A program made the translations under genes and the position numbers. The notes under the pieces are model-generated. The model had not been told where the DNA came from and searched no databases. It saw only the letters and a list, made by a program, of their open reading frames with translations. This document shows, in pieces, positions 13,743 to 15,691 of a DNA stretch of 15,691 bases. Position 1 is the first letter of the stretch, and each line of letters begins with the position of its first letter. Origin of the DNA: Myxococcales bacterium (lineage in GTDB: Bacteria > Myxococcota_A > UBA9160 > JALSIO01); contig JALSIO010000511.1 of the NCBI GenBank assembly GCA_026989995.1, positions 1 through 15,691 of the forward strand, given 5' to 3'.

Positions 13743-13756
13743 CCCCCGGCCGGGGG
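13743..13756. terminator. possible hairpin between convergent genes
   Basis: A 14-bp perfect palindrome, CCCCCGGCCGGGGG, begins directly after the stop codon of the small gene, in the 69-bp gap before the convergent deacetylase gene. It has no T-tract, so a terminator role is inferred from position only. Confidence 0.3.
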
Positions 13757-13811
13757 CCGGAGCCGGCGCGGGCCCGGCGAGCATGCCGCCGACGGCCGGT
13801 GCACGGCGCGC

Positions 13812-14711
13812 TCAGCCCCCCCGCAGCAGGTCCCGCAGGGGCCTCATGCCGAGGGTCGCGATCCCGAGCTCGTCGAGGAGCTCGCCGCCCCGGCCGCCGG
13901 CGCCCCAGAACCGGCGCTCGAAGTCCCGGTGGTGGGCCGAGTCCGGCGTGATCGCCCGGAGCTCCTCGCCGTCGCGGGCGGGATGGCAGATCAGGTAGTT
14001 CAGGCCCGGGACGAGCCGCTCCAGGCGAGCGCGGTTGTGCGCCTCCCCCGTCCCCTCGGAAAAGCCCAGGGATTCCGGATCGAGCCCGTCGAGGACCGGA
14101 AAGCCGGCCCGCTCGAGCCGGTCCACGAGGGCCTCGAAGACCGGCTGGGCGAGGGACAGTCCGCGTGCGCGCAGCAGGGCCGGATCGGGCCGCACCAGCA
14201 TCGCGGGCAGGCGGAAATGTTCCGCGAGCTCGGCGTAGATCTCGAGGAAGGGCGGGTAGAGGGCGGTCCCCATGTGGGCGTCGAGGTGGGTCACGTCGAT
14301 GCCGGCCTCGAAGGCCCGCTCCACCTGCGCCCGCAGCTCGGCGCGCACCTCCTCCGGGCGGGCCTGCGCCACCACCTCGGCGCTCGTCCGGGGGAGACGG
14401 CCTCCGGCATCCACGAGGGAGGGCACGCCGCGCGCCCCGAGCACCGGCCCCCAGCGGTAGCCCTCCCACTCCGCGTTGAGCGTGAGGTGCACGCCGAGGT
14501 CGAGCTCCGGGTGGGAGCGGGCCCTCGCCACCGCCTCGGGAAACCACGGGCAGGGCACCATCAGGCTCCCGCACGTGGCCCGGCCCTCGAGCAGCACCTC
14601 GAAGGCGCCCTCGTTGGCCGCATGACACATTCCGATGTCATCGCAGTGAACGATGGCGAAGCGCCGTCCCGGCTCGAGGCCGAGGGCGGCGGCGGCGGAC
14701 GGGTCCGGCAT
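13812..14711 (-). CDS. ChbG/YdjC-family carbohydrate deacetylase
   Basis: Members of the YdjC (PF04794) family are metal-dependent deacetylases; E. coli ChbG removes an acetyl group from chitobiose-type oligosaccharides. This 299-residue protein shows the expected metal and catalytic sites. These are HCDDIGM (22-28) with the catalytic and metal Asp residues 24-25, DLGVHLTLN (71-79) with His75, VTHLDAHMG (140-148) with His142 and His146, and ICHPA (241-245) with His243. No signal peptide is present, so it should be cytosolic. GGAGGTG precedes the ATG by four bases, and a TATGAT -10 lies 17 nt from the start. The gene is divergent from the HisN-like phosphatase. No other sugar-utilisation gene is nearby, so the substrate is unknown. 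Confidence 0.9.
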   Translation of the reverse strand: MPDPSAAAALGLEPGRRFAIVHCDDIGMCHAANEGAFEVLLEGRATCGSLMVPCPWFPEAVARARSHPELDLGVHLTLNAEWEGYRWGPVLGARGVPSLVDAGGRLPRTSAEVVAQARPEEVRAELRAQVERAFEAGIDVTHLDAHMGTALYPPFLEIYAELAEHFRLPAMLVRPDPALLRARGLSLAQPVFEALVDRLERAGFPVLDGLDPESLGFSEGTGEAHNRARLERLVPGLNYLICHPARDGEELRAITPDSAHHRDFERRFWGAGGRGGELLDELGIATLGMRPLRDLLRGG

Positions 14712-14728
14712 GGCGCACCTCCGGCCCG

Positions 14729-14734
14729 ATCATA
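14729..14734 (-). promoter_or_regulatory. -10 box of the deacetylase gene
   Basis: TATGAT on the minus strand lies 17 nt before the ATG at 14711. The predicted start falls close to the GGAGGTG ribosome binding site, giving a leader of only about 10 nt. No -35 is recognisable. Confidence 0.45.
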
Positions 14735-14764
14735 CCCGGCCGGGCGGCGCGGGCCGGCCGTGGC

Positions 14765-14770
14765 TACGAT
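14765..14770 (+). promoter_or_regulatory. -10 box of the HisN-like gene
   Basis: TACGAT lies 23 nt before the ATG at 14794 and only 30 bp from the opposing -10 of the deacetylase gene. The two promoters are therefore back to back within an 82-bp gap and should compete for or share polymerase. The downstream bases, CGACGCCTCC, resemble those after the ETF-QO -10. Confidence 0.45.
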
Positions 14771-14793
14771 CGACGCCTCCGATCGGGGGATCC

Positions 14794-15558
14794 ATGGCCG
14801 CGCTCGACCTCGACCACGCGCTGCGGGCGGCGGAGGCCGCCTGCGACCTGGCGCGGGCGGAGATCCTGCCGCGATTCCGACGCGTCCCCGTCGAGCAGAA
14901 GGGCGACGGCTCGCCGGTCACCGAGGCCGACCGCGCGGCGGAACGGGCCATGCGGGAGCACCTCCGGCGGGCGACACCGGAGTTCGCCATCCTCGGCGAG
15001 GAGTACGGCACCGAGGGAGCGCCCGGCGGGCGGCCCACCTGGGTGGTGGACCCGATCGATGGCACCCGCGGCTTCGCGCGCGGCATCCCGCTTTTCGCGA
15101 CCCTCGTGGCCCTCGTCGTCGAGGGCGAACCGGTCCTCGGCGTGATCGATCTCCCCGCCCTCGGCGAACGCATCCGCGGCGCCCGGGGACGGGGCGCCTG
15201 GCGCGGCGAGGAGCGCCTGCGGGTCTCCACCGAGACGGATCTGCGCCGGGCCCTCATCTCCCACGGCGACCCCTTCTGCTTCGACCTCGCCGGGCGGCGG
15301 GCCGCCTTCACGCGGCTGGCGGCGGAGCTGCCCCTCCTGCGCGGCTACACCGATGCCTTCGGCCACGCGCTGGTGATCGCCGGCAGCGTGGATGCCATGG
15401 TCGACCTCTCCCTCTCGCCGTGGGACGTGGCGGCCACCGAGTGCCTCGTCCCGGAGGCCGGCGGCCGGGTGGAACGCCTCGCCGATCTCGCGGACGGAAA
15501 GATCGGGATCGTCCTCGGCGCCCCGGCCCTCGTCGAGCAGCTCCTCGCCCGCCTGTGA
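14794..15558 (+). CDS. inositol-monophosphatase-family phosphatase, HisN-like
   Basis: This 254-residue Mg2+-dependent phosphatase has all expected motifs: KGDGSPVTEADRAAE (36-50), the GEE pair with Glu69-Glu70, VVDPIDGT (84-91, with Asp86 and Asp89) and SPWDVAATECLVPEAGG (208-224, with metal-ligand Asp211). Length and wording (DGSPVTEAD, GIPLFATLVALV, GVIDLPALGER) are closest to the histidinol-phosphatase HisN type. Hydrolysis of histidinol phosphate in histidine synthesis is therefore a reasonable guess; inositol-phosphate or 3'-phosphoadenosine-type substrates cannot be excluded. The ATG at 14794 is chosen over upstream starts because GGGGGA lies just before it and the TACGAT promoter sits between. 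No his gene is in the window. Confidence 0.88.
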   Translation: MAALDLDHALRAAEAACDLARAEILPRFRRVPVEQKGDGSPVTEADRAAERAMREHLRRATPEFAILGEEYGTEGAPGGRPTWVVDPIDGTRGFARGIPLFATLVALVVEGEPVLGVIDLPALGERIRGARGRGAWRGEERLRVSTETDLRRALISHGDPFCFDLAGRRAAFTRLAAELPLLRGYTDAFGHALVIAGSVDAMVDLSLSPWDVAATECLVPEAGGRVERLADLADGKIGIVLGAPALVEQLLARL

Positions 15559-15634
15559 CGACGGCTCGTCCGTTCCGGAGGCCGTGAGGCCCCGCCGGGG
15601 ACGGTCCAGGCTAGGGGGCGGGGGCGGCTTCCGC

Positions 15635-15640
15635 TATCGT
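15635..15640 (+). promoter_or_regulatory. possible -10 box for a gene beyond the right edge
   Basis: TATCGT is followed by CGCGCCTCC, closely resembling the sequence after the -10 boxes at 4066 and 14765. The remaining 51 bases contain no clear start codon with a ribosome binding site. The rest of 15559-15691 holds nothing else that I recognise. Confidence 0.35.
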
Positions 15641-15691
15641 CGCGCCTCCCACGGGGCCGAGGCCGGCCCCGAGCCGGCGAGCCCGGAGCCC

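Noticed and set aside
1..15691. Mobile element, prophage, defence island or biosynthetic cluster
   Set aside because: No transposase, integrase, phage, nuclease, toxin-antitoxin or assembly-line gene is visible, and codon bias is uniform across all genes.

Overview
The window is a very GC-rich bacterial chromosome segment (roughly 70% G+C or more, with G or C at nearly every third codon position) carrying thirteen supportable genes. Their content (adenosylcobalamin-dependent ribonucleotide reductase, electron-transfer flavoprotein:quinone oxidoreductase, a short-form Lgt, a TrkH subunit and an F420/NADPH oxidoreductase-like protein) points to a free-living, respiring, lipid- or amino-acid-oxidising bacterium. 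A deltaproteobacterial or myxobacterial-type lineage is my best guess, but no rRNA or other phylogenetic marker is present and the assignment is inference. I see no transposase, integrase, phage gene, CRISPR array, rRNA or tRNA. The gene content reads as core chromosome rather than a genomic island.

Layout, left to right. Positions 1-484 are non-coding and hold a small CATCC repeat and a strong inverted repeat. A TTGACC-18-TACGAT promoter then drives a soluble orphan histidine kinase (603-1397). A second promoter leads into lgt and a TetR regulator, which form a tight pair (1460-2913). A convergent unknown helical protein (2930-3946, minus) is divergent from ETF-QO (4297-5994). A minus-strand series follows, although probably not one operon: nrdJ (11571-8689), trkH (8459-7026) and a degenerate inositol-monophosphatase-family protein (6970-6137). 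An F420/NADPH oxidoreductase-like gene (12746-12027, minus) is divergent from a DUF971 gene (12843-13154). Next come a degenerate 48-bp tandem repeat (13124-13411) and a small unknown gene (13512-13742). A ChbG/YdjC-type deacetylase (14711-13812, minus) is divergent from a canonical HisN-like phosphatase (14794-15558). A promoter-like element close to the right edge suggests that another gene starts beyond the window.

The genes do not form one pathway. Functional links are limited: lgt with its downstream TetR gene, and two divergent pairs that share short promoter regions. The most distinctive signals are regulatory. Four genes have a TANNNT -10 hexamer exactly 6-7 nt before the start codon, which predicts leaderless mRNAs. 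Three other promoters share a longer block around CTAYGATCG. nrdJ has a long structured leader with a 24-nt perfect palindrome, and its 3' end is followed by two strong hairpins, one with a cUUCGg tetraloop. I found no convincing previously undescribed multi-gene system. The best candidates for new biology are the leaderless promoter class, the nrdJ leader, the phosphatase paralog lacking a metal ligand, and the unknown 338-residue protein.
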